From: Bradyrhizobium erythrophlei | GTDB taxonomy: Bacteria; Pseudomonadota; Alphaproteobacteria; Rhizobiales; Xanthobacteraceae | Direction of reading: 5' to 3' | Assembly: GCF_900129425.1 (NCBI RefSeq) | Contig: NZ_LT670817.1 | Coordinates: forward strand, 2,852,001 to 2,916,000 | DNA length: 64,000 nucleotides | Shown: in pieces, positions 35,401 through 43,479 of the stretch | Position numbering within the stretch: the stretch's first letter is position 1 | Layout: each line of letters begins with the position of its first letter | Position numbers and translations under genes: made by a program | Notes under the pieces: generated by a model | What the model was told of the DNA's origin: nothing | Seen by the model: the letters and a program-made list of their open reading frames with translations, nothing else | The model's database searches: none

Positions 35401-37530
35401 ATGTCGAATTCTAAAGATGCGGTCCGCAAAATACTCGATCTCGTCAAAGCGGACAAACGCACAAGCCTGACGGCGCCGGAAGGCAAACTGGTGTGCGACG
35501 CGTACGGCATTCCGGTTCCTAAGGAGGGCGTGGCCAAATCCGCCGCCGAGGCCTCGAAGATCGCGACCGACATGGGCTTTCCGGTGGTCATGAAGATCGT
35601 CTCGCCGGATATCCTTCACAAGACCGAAGCCGGCGGCGTGATGGTCGGCGTCAAGACCGCCGCCGACGTCGAACAGAACTACGCGACCATTCTGGCCAAC
35701 GCCAAGAAATACAAATCCGACGCCAAGATCGAGGGCATCCAGGTGCAGCAGATGCTGACCGGCGGCACCGAGGTCATCATCGGCTCCATCACCGATGGAT
35801 CGTTCGGCAAGCTCGTGGCCTTCGGCCTTGGCGGCGTGCTGGTCGAGATCCTCAAGGACATCACCTTCCGTCTCGCGCCCGCCACCAAGGCTGACGCGTT
35901 GTCGATGCTCGACGGCATCCAGGCCCATGACATGCTCAAGGGTGTGCGCGGCGGCGACCCGGTCAGCCGCGACGCGCTGGCCGACATCATTGTCAAGGTA
36001 TCGCAGCTGGTCAGCGATTTCCCGGAAATCGTCGAACTCGATCTCAACCCGGTATTCGCCACGAAGAAGGACGCGATCGCCGCCGACGTGCGCATCGTCG
36101 TCGACTACGATTACAAGCCGCGCCCGGCGCCGCGTCCGACCGAGGAAATCGTCACGGCGATGAACCGCATCATGCAACCGAAAGCGGTTGCCGTGATCGG
36201 CGCGTCCGCCGAGGACGGCAAGATCGGCAACTCCGTGATGAAGAACCTCATCAACGGTGGCTACAAGGGCGACATCTATCCGATCCACCCGAAGGCAGCC
36301 GAGATCCTGGGCTACAAGGCCTACAAGAGCGTCAAGGACGTTCCCGGCGTGATCGACACCGCTGTGTTCGCGATTCCGGCAAAATTCGTCGCCGGTGCGC
36401 TGGTCGAATGCGGCGAGAAGAAAATTCCCGGCGCCGTTCTGATTCCTTCCGGCTTTGCCGAAGCGGGCGCGCCCGAGTTGCAGGCCGAGATCGTCGAAAT
36501 CGGCAAGAAGTACAATGTCCGGCTGATGGGGCCGAACATCTACGGCTTCTACTATACGCCCGCCAATCTCTGCGCCACGTTCTGCACCGCCTACGACGTC
36601 AAGGGCAGTGCCGCGCTGTCGTCGCAGTCCGGCGGCATCGGCATGGCGATCATCGGCTTCTCGCGCTCCGCCAAGATGGGCGTCTCCGCGATCGTCGGCC
36701 TCGGCAACAAGTCCGATATCGATGAGGACGATCTGCTGGCGTTCTTTGAGCAGGATCCGAACACGACGATCATCGCCCAGCATTGCGAAGACCTGAAAGA
36801 CGGCCGCGCTTTCGCCGAAGCCGCCAAGCGCGTCTCCAAGAAGAAGCCGGTAGTGGTGCTCAAGGCGGGCCGCACCTCGGCCGGCGCCAAGGCCGCTTCC
36901 TCGCATACCGGCGCGCTCGCCGGCAACGACAAGATCTACGAGGACGTCCTGAAGCAGTCCGGCGTGATCCGCGCCCGCAGCTTGAGGCAGTTGCTCGAAT
37001 TCGCGCGCGGCATTCCGGTATTGCCGACGCCGAAGGGCGAGAACGTGCTGATCATCACCGGCGCCGGCGGCTCGGGCGTGCTGCTTTCGGACTCGGTGAT
37101 CGACAACGGTCTGTCGCTGATGGCGATGCCGCCGGATCTCGACGCCGCGTTCCGCAAGTTCATCCCGCCGTTCGGCGCCGCCGGAAACCCGGTCGACATC
37201 ACCGGCGGCGAGCCGCCGATCACCTATGTCAACACCGTCAAGCTCGGTCTGTCCGACGAGCGCATCCATTCGCTGATCCTCGGCTACTGGCACACCATCG
37301 TCACGCCGCCGATGGTGTTCGCCCGCAACATGGTCGAGGTGAAGAAGGAGATGGAGGCCAAGGGCTTCGTGAAGCCGATCGTCGCCTCGCTCGCCGGCGA
37401 CGTCGAGGTCGAGGAGGCCGCCGAATATCTCTACCAGAACGGCATCCCGGCCTATGCCTATTCGACCGAACTGCCGGTCGAGGTGCTCGGCGCCAAGTAC
37501 AAATGGGCACGCGGCGCAGGCCTGCTGTAA
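35401..37530 (+). CDS. NDP-forming acyl-CoA synthetase, candidate oxalate-CoA ligase
   Basis: A 709-residue fusion of the two subunits of ADP-forming acyl-CoA synthetase in the order beta then alpha. The ATP-grasp domain is first, about residues 15-235, with MKIVSPDILHKTEAGGV. The CoA-binding Rossmann domain follows from about 255 (KAVAVIGASAEDGKIG). The ligase domain comes next, with the phosphohistidine motif SSHTGALAGND at H502. The usual C-terminal part closes it. It would make an acyl-CoA from acid, CoA and ATP (or run in reverse to make ATP). AAGGAGGAAAGCTA precedes the ATG, a near-ideal ribosome site, and a regulon operator lies upstream. From context I infer oxalate as acid, or formyl/oxalyl-CoA as source of ATP. 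Other short acids are possible. Confidence 0.9.
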   Translation: MSNSKDAVRKILDLVKADKRTSLTAPEGKLVCDAYGIPVPKEGVAKSAAEASKIATDMGFPVVMKIVSPDILHKTEAGGVMVGVKTAADVEQNYATILANAKKYKSDAKIEGIQVQQMLTGGTEVIIGSITDGSFGKLVAFGLGGVLVEILKDITFRLAPATKADALSMLDGIQAHDMLKGVRGGDPVSRDALADIIVKVSQLVSDFPEIVELDLNPVFATKKDAIAADVRIVVDYDYKPRPAPRPTEEIVTAMNRIMQPKAVAVIGASAEDGKIGNSVMKNLINGGYKGDIYPIHPKAAEILGYKAYKSVKDVPGVIDTAVFAIPAKFVAGALVECGEKKIPGAVLIPSGFAEAGAPELQAEIVEIGKKYNVRLMGPNIYGFYYTPANLCATFCTAYDVKGSAALSSQSGGIGMAIIGFSRSAKMGVSAIVGLGNKSDIDEDDLLAFFEQDPNTTIIAQHCEDLKDGRAFAEAAKRVSKKKPVVVLKAGRTSAGAKAASSHTGALAGNDKIYEDVLKQSGVIRARSLRQLLEFARGIPVLPTPKGENVLIITGAGGSGVLLSDSVIDNGLSLMAMPPDLDAAFRKFIPPFGAAGNPVDITGGEPPITYVNTVKLGLSDERIHSLILGYWHTIVTPPMVFARNMVEVKKEMEAKGFVKPIVASLAGDVEVEEAAEYLYQNGIPAYAYSTELPVEVLGAKYKWARGAGLL

Positions 37531-37554
37531 GATTCTGCTCAACAAGGTTTCCAG

Positions 37555-37587
37555 AAATGCCGTCCGGTTCTCCGGGCGGCATTTTTC
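37555..37587 (+). terminator. Intrinsic terminator of the acyl-CoA synthetase gene
   Basis: ATGCCGTCCGG-TTCT-CCGGGCGGCAT (37557-37582) is an 11-bp stem with one mismatch, followed by five T. It starts 24 bp after the stop codon. Confidence 0.85.
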
Positions 37588-37604
37588 TTGCTGTCGGCGC
37601 GGGC

Positions 37605-37799
37605 ATGGAAATCCCGAACGCCGTGATCACGTCGGTTCAGCGCGAGCGCGTGCCGTCGGTCACGCTGCAGGAGCGGGTGGTCGTGGGCGTCGAGCTTTGG
37701 CCGGTTCCGAGCTACAGCGAATATCGCTATGCTGTCGTCAACGACCGTCGGGTGATTGTCGAACCGAGGACGCGCCAGATCATCAAGATCATCGACTAA
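37605..37799 (+). pseudogene. DUF1236-type C-terminal fragment (64 aa)
   Basis: The frame MEIPNAVITSVQRERVPSVT.. continues with VPSYSEYRYAVVNDRRVIVE and PRTRQIIKIID. This is the C-terminal repeat unit of DUF1236 proteins, which are normally exported and longer. Here there is no signal peptide, the only start is ATG 37605 with no clear ribosome site, and the terminator of the previous gene lies immediately before. The valine-glutamate-leucine-tryptophan stretch before the last repeat also looks shortened compared with family members. I treat it as a decayed remnant. A short functional cytoplasmic gene cannot be excluded. Confidence 0.5.
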
Positions 37800-37877
37800 C
37801 CAAGCAGCAGGCCTGGTCAAGCAATGGGCCTGGAAATTCATCCTCGCGGGACTTTTTCCCCCGCGGAGATTTTTCTG

Positions 37878-38240
37878 TCAGGTCGCGCCGGCGCTGGATC
37901 GGCGCGATCGCTGAATGACCCAATCCATGCCGGCCGCGACGGCGAGGCCTGCACAGGCCGCCAGCGCATCGACCACGAAATCCTCGAATCTGGCGTGCCT
38001 TCCCGGGGCCCAGAGCTGCAGGATTTCGATGATGCCGATCGTCACGACGGAGATCACGGTCGTGAGCAGCCGGTATCGAGTATAGGCAAAGCCAAACGCC
38101 AGACCGACCAGAACGAACGCGAACGCATGCTCGCCGTCCTGACCGAGGTCCGAATGCGGCCGGAATTGGGGCGGTCCCAGCGTCGCGAAGGTCACGGCAG
38201 CGGCCAACAGCCAGGCGAATATCCGTAAGATGGTTGTCAT
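37878..38240 (-). CDS. VanZ-like membrane protein
   Basis: A 120-residue protein of the VanZ-like family with three to four membrane helices: LRIFAWLLAAAVTFATLG at the N-terminus, then HAFAFVLVGLAFGFAYT, LLTTVISVVTIGIIEILQLW and a last helix DALAACAGLAVAAGMDWV. It has the family pattern GEHAFAF..EILQLWAPGRHARFEDFVVDALAA. VanZ itself gives low-level teicoplanin resistance, but most members have no known role. The start is ATG 38240. It lies alone between convergent and same-strand neighbours. Confidence 0.8.
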   Translation of the reverse strand: MTTILRIFAWLLAAAVTFATLGPPQFRPHSDLGQDGEHAFAFVLVGLAFGFAYTRYRLLTTVISVVTIGIIEILQLWAPGRHARFEDFVVDALAACAGLAVAAGMDWVIQRSRRSSAGAT

Positions 38241-38325
38241 CGAGACGAGATAACACAATTCATCGGTCGGATATCCCTTTGATGCGAACTTGCCATGCCG
38301 TGTAGTTAATGAAGCCTGCTTGAGT

Positions 38326-38940
38326 TTATAACGGCTGCCGCGCGCCGAGGCCAACCATGAAGCGCTCCCTGATCTGGACGGGATCCCTGCGGGTGGTTCC
38401 CACTCCCGGCTTGTCGTCGATGCGAACCCCGATCAGCGTCGGCCCGGAAGCGGACAGGGACAGATCGACCAGACGCTCAAAATCCTCTTCGTCGGCCGCC
38501 CAGGCGCTGTTGGACAGGCCGCAGCCGGCGGCGATTGCAACGATATCGGAAACCGCGGCGGCGGGGGTCGGCTGTGCGCCGGTGATCTGGTAGACGCCGT
38601 TATCCATCACGACCATGGTGAGATTTTTCGGCTTCAGCGTCGCGATGGTCGATAGGCACCCCATCTGCATCAACAGCGAGCCGTCGCCCTCCAGCGCGAA
38701 AACGCGACGCTTGGGCTGGGCCAGGGCGACGCCGAGCGCAATCGGGAAAGCGAGGCCCATGCTGCCCAGCATATAGAAATTCTGCGGGCGATGGCCGGCA
38801 GCCCACAGGTCGAAATTGGTATTGCCGATGCCGCCGACCACGGCTTCGTCGTTCTTCAACTTGGCGACCAGCCGCGAGGTGAGATCGAACCGGTTCATCA
38901 CCTTGGTGTTGCGGGCAGGGGTGTTTGCTGGCTGGTTCAT
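38326..38940 (-). CDS. ThDP-dependent decarboxylase, PP-domain subunit (ComE/phosphonopyruvate-sulfopyruvate type)
   Basis: A 204-residue protein equal to the C-terminal (PP) half of a ThDP decarboxylase. The diphosphate-binding motif is FALEGDGSLLMQMGCLSTIA.. ending MDNGVYQITGAQ. YMLGSMGLAFPIALGVALAQ precedes it. It starts 8 bp after the stop of the Pyr-domain gene, so the two make one split enzyme. The closest named relatives are sulfopyruvate decarboxylase ComDE and phosphonopyruvate decarboxylase, which turn a 3-carbon 2-oxo acid into an aldehyde. ATG 38940 is chosen because the longer frame runs into the neighbour gene. The real substrate is not evident. Confidence 0.85.
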   Translation of the reverse strand: MNQPANTPARNTKVMNRFDLTSRLVAKLKNDEAVVGGIGNTNFDLWAAGHRPQNFYMLGSMGLAFPIALGVALAQPKRRVFALEGDGSLLMQMGCLSTIATLKPKNLTMVVMDNGVYQITGAQPTPAAAVSDIVAIAAGCGLSNSAWAADEEDFERLVDLSLSASGPTLIGVRIDDKPGVGTTRRDPVQIRERFMVGLGARQPL

Positions 38941-38948
38941 GTGGTCGC

Positions 38949-39536
38949 TCACTTGTCGAACACTTTGCCGCCGGTCAACAGCGGCGACAGGATCAGCGCC
39001 ACCGGCGCCTGCGTGGTGATGGCCTGCTTGATCGATCGGTCGACGATGAACTCGAACTCGTCGAGCCGGGTCGCGGTGTGATGCTCCATCGCCAGCGAGT
39101 CGAGCACCGGCCGCATGGTGCGGCAAACCAGCGACTGCCCGTAATTGAATTCACCGAGCGTGCCGCGTTCGGACACGAACATGATCAGCGGAATCTGGTA
39201 GGGGATCGCCAGCGAGGCCAGCACGTTGGCGAGCGTGGCGAAACCGGAAGTCTGCATCAGCACCGCCCCCTTCAGGCCGCCCATCCAGGCACCGGAGACG
39301 ATCCCGACGGCTTCTTCCTCGCGCGCGGTCGGGAAGGTGGTGAAGAACGGATCGGCGTGAATATTCTTGATCAGCGTCGTCAGCACGCGGTCCGGCACAT
39401 AGGGCACCAGTCGGATGTCGTTGCGCTTGAGCGCTTGCAGCACCACCTCGTGCCAGGCCTTCTCATTAGAAGCCTTCTCGGGAGCAGTCTTCTCGTCCAA
39501 GCTCCCCGGCGAGGTTTGTCCCTCGGCAGCCGCCAT
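38949..39536 (-). CDS. ThDP-dependent decarboxylase, Pyr-domain subunit (ComD-like)
   Basis: A 195-residue Pyr-domain subunit: VLQALKRNDIRLVPYVPDRV.., then FPTAREEEAVGIVSGAWMGG with the catalytic glutamate that activates ThDP, then VLMQTSGFATLANVLASLAI and LIMFVSERGTLGEFNYGQ. It is the partner of the PP-domain gene 8 bp downstream. The start ATG 39536 has GGGAGA 8 bp upstream, which decides it over an ATG 18 codons earlier. The first 25 residues are low-complexity and look poorly conserved. It is divergent from the Bug-amidohydrolase-dehydrogenase operon; a 194-bp spacer holds both promoters. Confidence 0.84.
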   Translation of the reverse strand: MAAAEGQTSPGSLDEKTAPEKASNEKAWHEVVLQALKRNDIRLVPYVPDRVLTTLIKNIHADPFFTTFPTAREEEAVGIVSGAWMGGLKGAVLMQTSGFATLANVLASLAIPYQIPLIMFVSERGTLGEFNYGQSLVCRTMRPVLDSLAMEHHTATRLDEFEFIVDRSIKQAITTQAPVALILSPLLTGGKVFDK

Positions 39537-39730
39537 CGAATTCTCCCTTAACCCCGCGACATCCTTGGTTTGCGACGCGGTCGCGGCCACCTGTCGAGGC
39601 GCCGAAACTTGACGCGATCTCCGGGATTGTCAACATGCCCCGGCCGTACCCGTGATCTGCGCCGCGCGGCGGTGGCGAAGGTCTGCCGGCGTGCGATAAA
39701 GAAGCAACAAAGAATATCGGGGAGGAGACC

Positions 39731-40699
39731 ATGGGCAGCTGGTTCCGGATGGTTGCCGCAGCGGTGGCGGCGTTTGCTGTCGGCGGTATCGCGCAGGCAC
39801 AGTCGCCATTTCCATCGAAGCCCGTGCATATTTTCGTGCCCTATGCGGCCGGTGGCGCGGTGGACATCCTCGCCCGGACGCTCGGCGACGTGGTCTCCCG
39901 GCAATGGAATCAATCGGTCGTCATTGAAAACCGTCCCGGTGCGGGCGGCGTGCTCGCATCGCAGGCGCTCGCTGCCTCGGCGCCGGACGGATACACCTTG
40001 ATCGTGGTCGCGAGCGGCCACCCCACCAACGCGTTCCTGTATGCAAAACTTCCCTACGACACCTTCAAGGACTTCACGCCAATTTCGCTGTTGGCGTCAT
40101 CTCCCAATATCCTGCTGGTGAAAGCGGATTCCCCGTTCAGGACGGTTGCCGACGTGATTGCGCAGGCGCGCGCCAAACCCGGGAGCCTTTCCTTCGGGCA
40201 CGCCGGCAACGGAACGTCGACACATCTGGCCGGAGAACTCTTGAAGAACCTCGCGAGGATCGATCTCAATGCGATTCCCTACAAGGGAGGCTTGCCTGCG
40301 ATCAACGATCTCCTCGGCGGGCAGATCCCGATGTCGTTCAACAACGGTCCCGAGTCGGTCGGGCAGATCGCGGCCGGAACGGTCCGAGCGCTCGCCGTCA
40401 CCACCGCATCGCGGACGCCGTTTCTGCCCGACGTCCCTGCGATGGCCGAGACCGTGCCGGGCTATGACACCGAAGTTTGGTGGGGGCTGCTCGGACCCGC
40501 CGGCATGCCGCCCGATCTGGTCGCAAAACTCTCGCATGATTTCGTCGCGGCCTTGAACACGGACGCCGTCAAGGAGCGCCTGAGTAAGCTCGGCGCATCG
40601 CCGATCGGCAGTTCGCCGCAGCAATTCGATGCCAAGATTCATTCCGACTACGAGAAATGGGGCCCGATCATCAAGGCCGCCGGCATGAAGGCCGAATGA
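39731..40699 (+). CDS. Bug/TctC-family periplasmic substrate-binding protein
   Basis: A 322-residue binding protein with a clear signal peptide (WFRMVAAAVAAFAVGGIAQA-QSPF). It has the family blocks FPSKPVHIFVPYAAGGAVDI, ENRPGAGGVLASQAL, GHAGNGTSTHLAGELL and YKGGLPAINDLLGGQI. GGGGAGGAGACC stands right before the ATG. It is the first gene of a three-gene unit with an amidohydrolase (4-bp gap) and a hydroxyacid dehydrogenase, so it probably delivers the acid they use. No TctAB permease genes are near. Confidence 0.9.
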   Translation: MGSWFRMVAAAVAAFAVGGIAQAQSPFPSKPVHIFVPYAAGGAVDILARTLGDVVSRQWNQSVVIENRPGAGGVLASQALAASAPDGYTLIVVASGHPTNAFLYAKLPYDTFKDFTPISLLASSPNILLVKADSPFRTVADVIAQARAKPGSLSFGHAGNGTSTHLAGELLKNLARIDLNAIPYKGGLPAINDLLGGQIPMSFNNGPESVGQIAAGTVRALAVTTASRTPFLPDVPAMAETVPGYDTEVWWGLLGPAGMPPDLVAKLSHDFVAALNTDAVKERLSKLGASPIGSSPQQFDAKIHSDYEKWGPIIKAAGMKAE

Positions 40700-40703
40700 G
40701 GCG

Positions 40704-41603
40704 ATGGCAGCACCGATGATTCGGGCCTGCCTGCCGCCGCGAGAGGTCACCCGGCCGAAAGCACCGCCGCCGCCGCCCAACGCCTGCGATACCCACGCCC
40801 ATGTGTTCGGGCCGGCGACGCGGTTTCCCTATGCCGAGGACCGCAGCTACACGCCGCCGGACGCGCCGCTCGAAAACTATTTGGGCATGCTCGACAGAAT
40901 AGGCTTTGCCCGCGGCGTGCTGGTGCAGGGCAGCGCGCATGGCCGCGACAATTCAGCCATGCTCGATGCCCTGGCGCAACGGCCGGACCGCTTGCGCGGT
41001 GTAGCGGTGGCCGACGCCGACGTCGCGCCGGCTCTCTTGCGCGAATGGAATCGCCTCGGGGTTCGCGGGCTACGCTTCAATCATTTTTTCCGCGACGGGC
41101 AATTGCATTATCGCGGCGGCGTGCCGCTATCGGTAGCGCGGACGCTCGCGCCTGAAATCGCCGAACTCGGCTGGCATCTTCAACTCTGGATCGACGTGAA
41201 AGATTTGCCGGAGACGATTCCGGCTCTGAAATCGCTGGGCCTGCCGGTCGTGATCGACCACATGGGCCGCACCGATGCCCGCGCGGGCACTGGCACGGAA
41301 GGTTTCCAGAGCCTGCTGCGCGCGGTCGGCGACGGCTGGTGCTGGGCCAAGCTCTCCGGCGCCCACCGCCTCAGCCGCGCCGCGCCTGATTATCCCGATG
41401 CGCGGCCGTTTCATGAGGCGCTGGTCGGTGCCAATCCGGAACGGCTGGTGTGGGGCGGCGACTGGCCGCATCCGCGCGTCGAGGGCGAGATGCCCGATGC
41501 CGGCCATCTGTTCGAATTGTTTCAACGATGGACGCCGGATCAGGCGGCGCAGCACAAAATCCTCGTGGCCAATCCGGCAAAACTCTATGGATTTCCAAAC
41601 TGA
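40704..41603 (+). CDS. Amidohydrolase, LigI-like (2-pyrone-4,6-dicarboxylate/lactone hydrolase family)
   Basis: A 299-residue TIM-barrel metal hydrolase of the amidohydrolase-2 family. The metal-site motifs are NACDTHAHVFGP near residue 27, a middle VVIDHMGR, and the terminal WGGDWPHPRV with the catalytic aspartate. Relatives hydrolyse lactones such as 2-pyrone-4,6-dicarboxylate, sulfomuconolactone and related sugar lactones. It starts 4 bp after the Bug gene and is followed within 14 bp by a hydroxyacid dehydrogenase, so lactone opening followed by oxidation or reduction of a hydroxy acid is a reasonable pathway. The exact lactone is unknown. Confidence 0.87.
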   Translation: MAAPMIRACLPPREVTRPKAPPPPPNACDTHAHVFGPATRFPYAEDRSYTPPDAPLENYLGMLDRIGFARGVLVQGSAHGRDNSAMLDALAQRPDRLRGVAVADADVAPALLREWNRLGVRGLRFNHFFRDGQLHYRGGVPLSVARTLAPEIAELGWHLQLWIDVKDLPETIPALKSLGLPVVIDHMGRTDARAGTGTEGFQSLLRAVGDGWCWAKLSGAHRLSRAAPDYPDARPFHEALVGANPERLVWGGDWPHPRVEGEMPDAGHLFELFQRWTPDQAAQHKILVANPAKLYGFPN

Positions 41604-41617
41604 AGGTCGCAGCAACA

Positions 41618-42667
41618 ATGTCCGTCAACAACAAGCGCGTGTTCTACGTCAAATATCTGCCGAACGAGATCTATGCCGAGATCCTGCGGGCACGGCCCGA
41701 TGTGCGGCTCGACCGGCTCGAGAACGAAAGCGCCGACGAGGTCTCGGCGCCGATTCTGGCCGCGGCGCACGCCTATCAAATCGGCGCGGCGCGCGATGAA
41801 CTCGCGAGCCGCTTCCACGTCGGCGAAGACCTGCTGGTCCGCGCGCCGAACCTGCTGATCGTCTCCAGCAACGGCGCCGGCTACGATCCCGTCGACGTCG
41901 AGGCCTGCACGGCAGCGGGGGTGCTGGTGGTCAACCAGTCCGGCGGCAATGCCCATTCGGTGGCCGAACACGCGCTGGCCATGCTGCTCACGCTGTCGAA
42001 ACGAATCCTCGAGGCCGACCGCGCGCTGCGCCGCGAGGCGAATGTGAGCCGCAACGCCCTGATGGGCACCGAGGCGCAAGGCAAGACCATCGGCATTGTC
42101 GGGATCGGCAATGTCGGCCGCCGTATCGCCGCACTCTGCGAGGGCCTGCTCGGCATGAAGGTGCTGGCCTATGATCCCTATCTTTCGCAGGCTGAAATCG
42201 CGGCGCGGGGCGGTGAAAAAGTCGAACTGGACGATCTGTTGCGCCGTTCCGATTACGTCTCGATCTCCTGTCCGCTGGCCAAGGATAGCCGCGGCATGAT
42301 CGGCGCGCGCCAATTCGCGCTGATGCAGCCGCATGCCTATTTCATCACGACGGCGCGGGGATTTATTCACGACGAAGCCGCGCTGGTCGAGGCGCTGCGC
42401 AACAGGCAGATCGCGGGTGCCGGCCTCGACGTCTGGGCCAAGGAACCGCCGCCGCCGGACCATCCGCTATTGCAGTTCGATAACGTGATCGCGAGCCCCC
42501 ACACGGCGGGAGTCACCACGGAAGCGCGGATGAACATGGGCAGGATCGCCGCCGAGCAGATGCTCGAGGCGCTCGACGGCAAGCGGCCGCCGCGCATGAT
42601 CAATCCCGAGGTTTGGCCCCGCTACGCCGCGCGCTTCGAGCGGACCTTTGGATTCGCCCCGGGATAG
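41618..42667 (+). CDS. D-isomer-specific 2-hydroxyacid dehydrogenase
   Basis: A 349-residue NAD(P)-dependent dehydrogenase interconverting a 2-oxo acid and its 2-hydroxy acid. The nucleotide motif is GIVGIGNVGRRIAALCEG. The active site has the arginine in FITTARGFIHDEAAL, a glutamate in WAKEPPPPDHPL, and the histidine in VIASPHTAGVT. The N-terminal substrate domain has NLLIVSSNGAGYDPVDVEAC. The start is ATG 41618, with GAAGG upstream; a longer frame overlapping the amidohydrolase was rejected. It is the last gene of the unit. The neighbouring split ThDP enzyme suggests that 2-oxo acids are involved, an inference from context. Confidence 0.9.
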   Translation: MSVNNKRVFYVKYLPNEIYAEILRARPDVRLDRLENESADEVSAPILAAAHAYQIGAARDELASRFHVGEDLLVRAPNLLIVSSNGAGYDPVDVEACTAAGVLVVNQSGGNAHSVAEHALAMLLTLSKRILEADRALRREANVSRNALMGTEAQGKTIGIVGIGNVGRRIAALCEGLLGMKVLAYDPYLSQAEIAARGGEKVELDDLLRRSDYVSISCPLAKDSRGMIGARQFALMQPHAYFITTARGFIHDEAALVEALRNRQIAGAGLDVWAKEPPPPDHPLLQFDNVIASPHTAGVTTEARMNMGRIAAEQMLEALDGKRPPRMINPEVWPRYAARFERTFGFAPG

Positions 42668-43230
42668 CGGCCAGACGACGTCGACAGGGTCGAAGGCAGA
42701 GCCAATGACCATGGTCATTATTATCATCCAGCACACGCCGCTCGGGCGCGGCTGATCCGCACGATCGCCGCGCTCGGAATTTTCGCAGAAAAGATTTCCA
42801 TCGCGGTGGTGTGATCGCAGCAATAAATCCACCGTGGATTGGTGGTCAGACGATGGCGCCGTTGCTATTTTCGCGGGGGCCTCGACACGCTTCTCGGGCG
42901 GAGCCAATTGTTTCGCAAGCGCTTGTTGCTTGCCGGAACGATTGTTTTGCCGGCGCGAAGGAAGGTCCCGATGCAACGGTTGAGTTCACTGCTGCGCGCG
43001 ACGCCGTCCCGGATCGGACGCTGCCTGGCCCTGATTGTCGCGATTGCGGTGGCCAGTCTGCCGGCCGCGGGCGCCTGACCCGCCGCACCTGTTACCGTCG
43101 GCGACGCCGGCCGCAGGGCTGCGCGCCGGCGATTTTTCCCGTCGAGATTTGCTTGCGGTCAAAATGATGTCCACCGACCATGCGAGGATATCAATCGATC
43201 TTTGAGGCTGCGGGGCGAGAGGAGGGATCC
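42668..43230. other. 560-bp intergenic region with one possible short signal-peptide ORF
   Basis: After the dehydrogenase there are 560 bp with no convincing long gene. The only candidate is the 35-residue frame at 42971-43078, listed separately. The remaining bases show no clear repeat, terminator or promoter. Confidence 0.5.
42971..43078 (+). CDS. Possible small exported or membrane peptide (35 aa)
   Basis: The frame reads MQRLSSLLRATPSRIGRCLA, then LIVAIAVASLPAAGA. GGAAGG stands 5-10 bp before the ATG. It has a basic N-terminus, one hydrophobic helix and a small-residue end, just like a signal peptide with nothing after it. Either it is a tiny membrane peptide or the leader of a gene that was lost. 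The call rests on composition and ribosome site only. Confidence 0.35.
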   Translation: MQRLSSLLRATPSRIGRCLALIVAIAVASLPAAGA

Positions 43231-43443
43231 ATGTCGCGATTTGTGGTTCGATTCATGAAGGACGTGCTCGGCGAAAACGGCCGAGAGGCGGAGGTCTGCC
43301 AGGGCATTCTGGAAGTTGATGCTCCAAACGAGGGCCACGCGGCGGAACTGGCCAAGAAAAGATTCTGCGAGGCGGGAGAGCTGCACCACTGGTCCCTGCA
43401 CGCCGACCGTATCCAGATCAGGCAAGCCGATTTTCCGACCTGA
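43231..43443 (+). CDS. Conserved small hypothetical protein (70 aa)
   Basis: The 70-residue protein MSRFVVRFMKDVLGENGREA.. contains a mixed alpha/beta pattern and ends RIQIRQADFPT. GGAGGGATCC precedes the ATG at 43231, a strong ribosome site, which decides the start over an ATG 17 codons earlier. It has no signal peptide or membrane segment. Similar short proteins occur in bradyrhizobia as uncharacterised entries, as far as I recall. It stands 36 bp from the convergent alanine dehydrogenase. Confidence 0.72.
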   Translation: MSRFVVRFMKDVLGENGREAEVCQGILEVDAPNEGHAAELAKKRFCEAGELHHWSLHADRIQIRQADFPT

Positions 43444-43479
43444 AGATCGTCATGCAAATGACCGGCGCACGCCGCCGGT

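Noticed and set aside
35398..37545. A 715-codon open frame antisense to the acyl-CoA synthetase
   Set aside because: It mirrors the real gene almost exactly, has no ribosome site or domain, and its composition is the usual antisense pattern.
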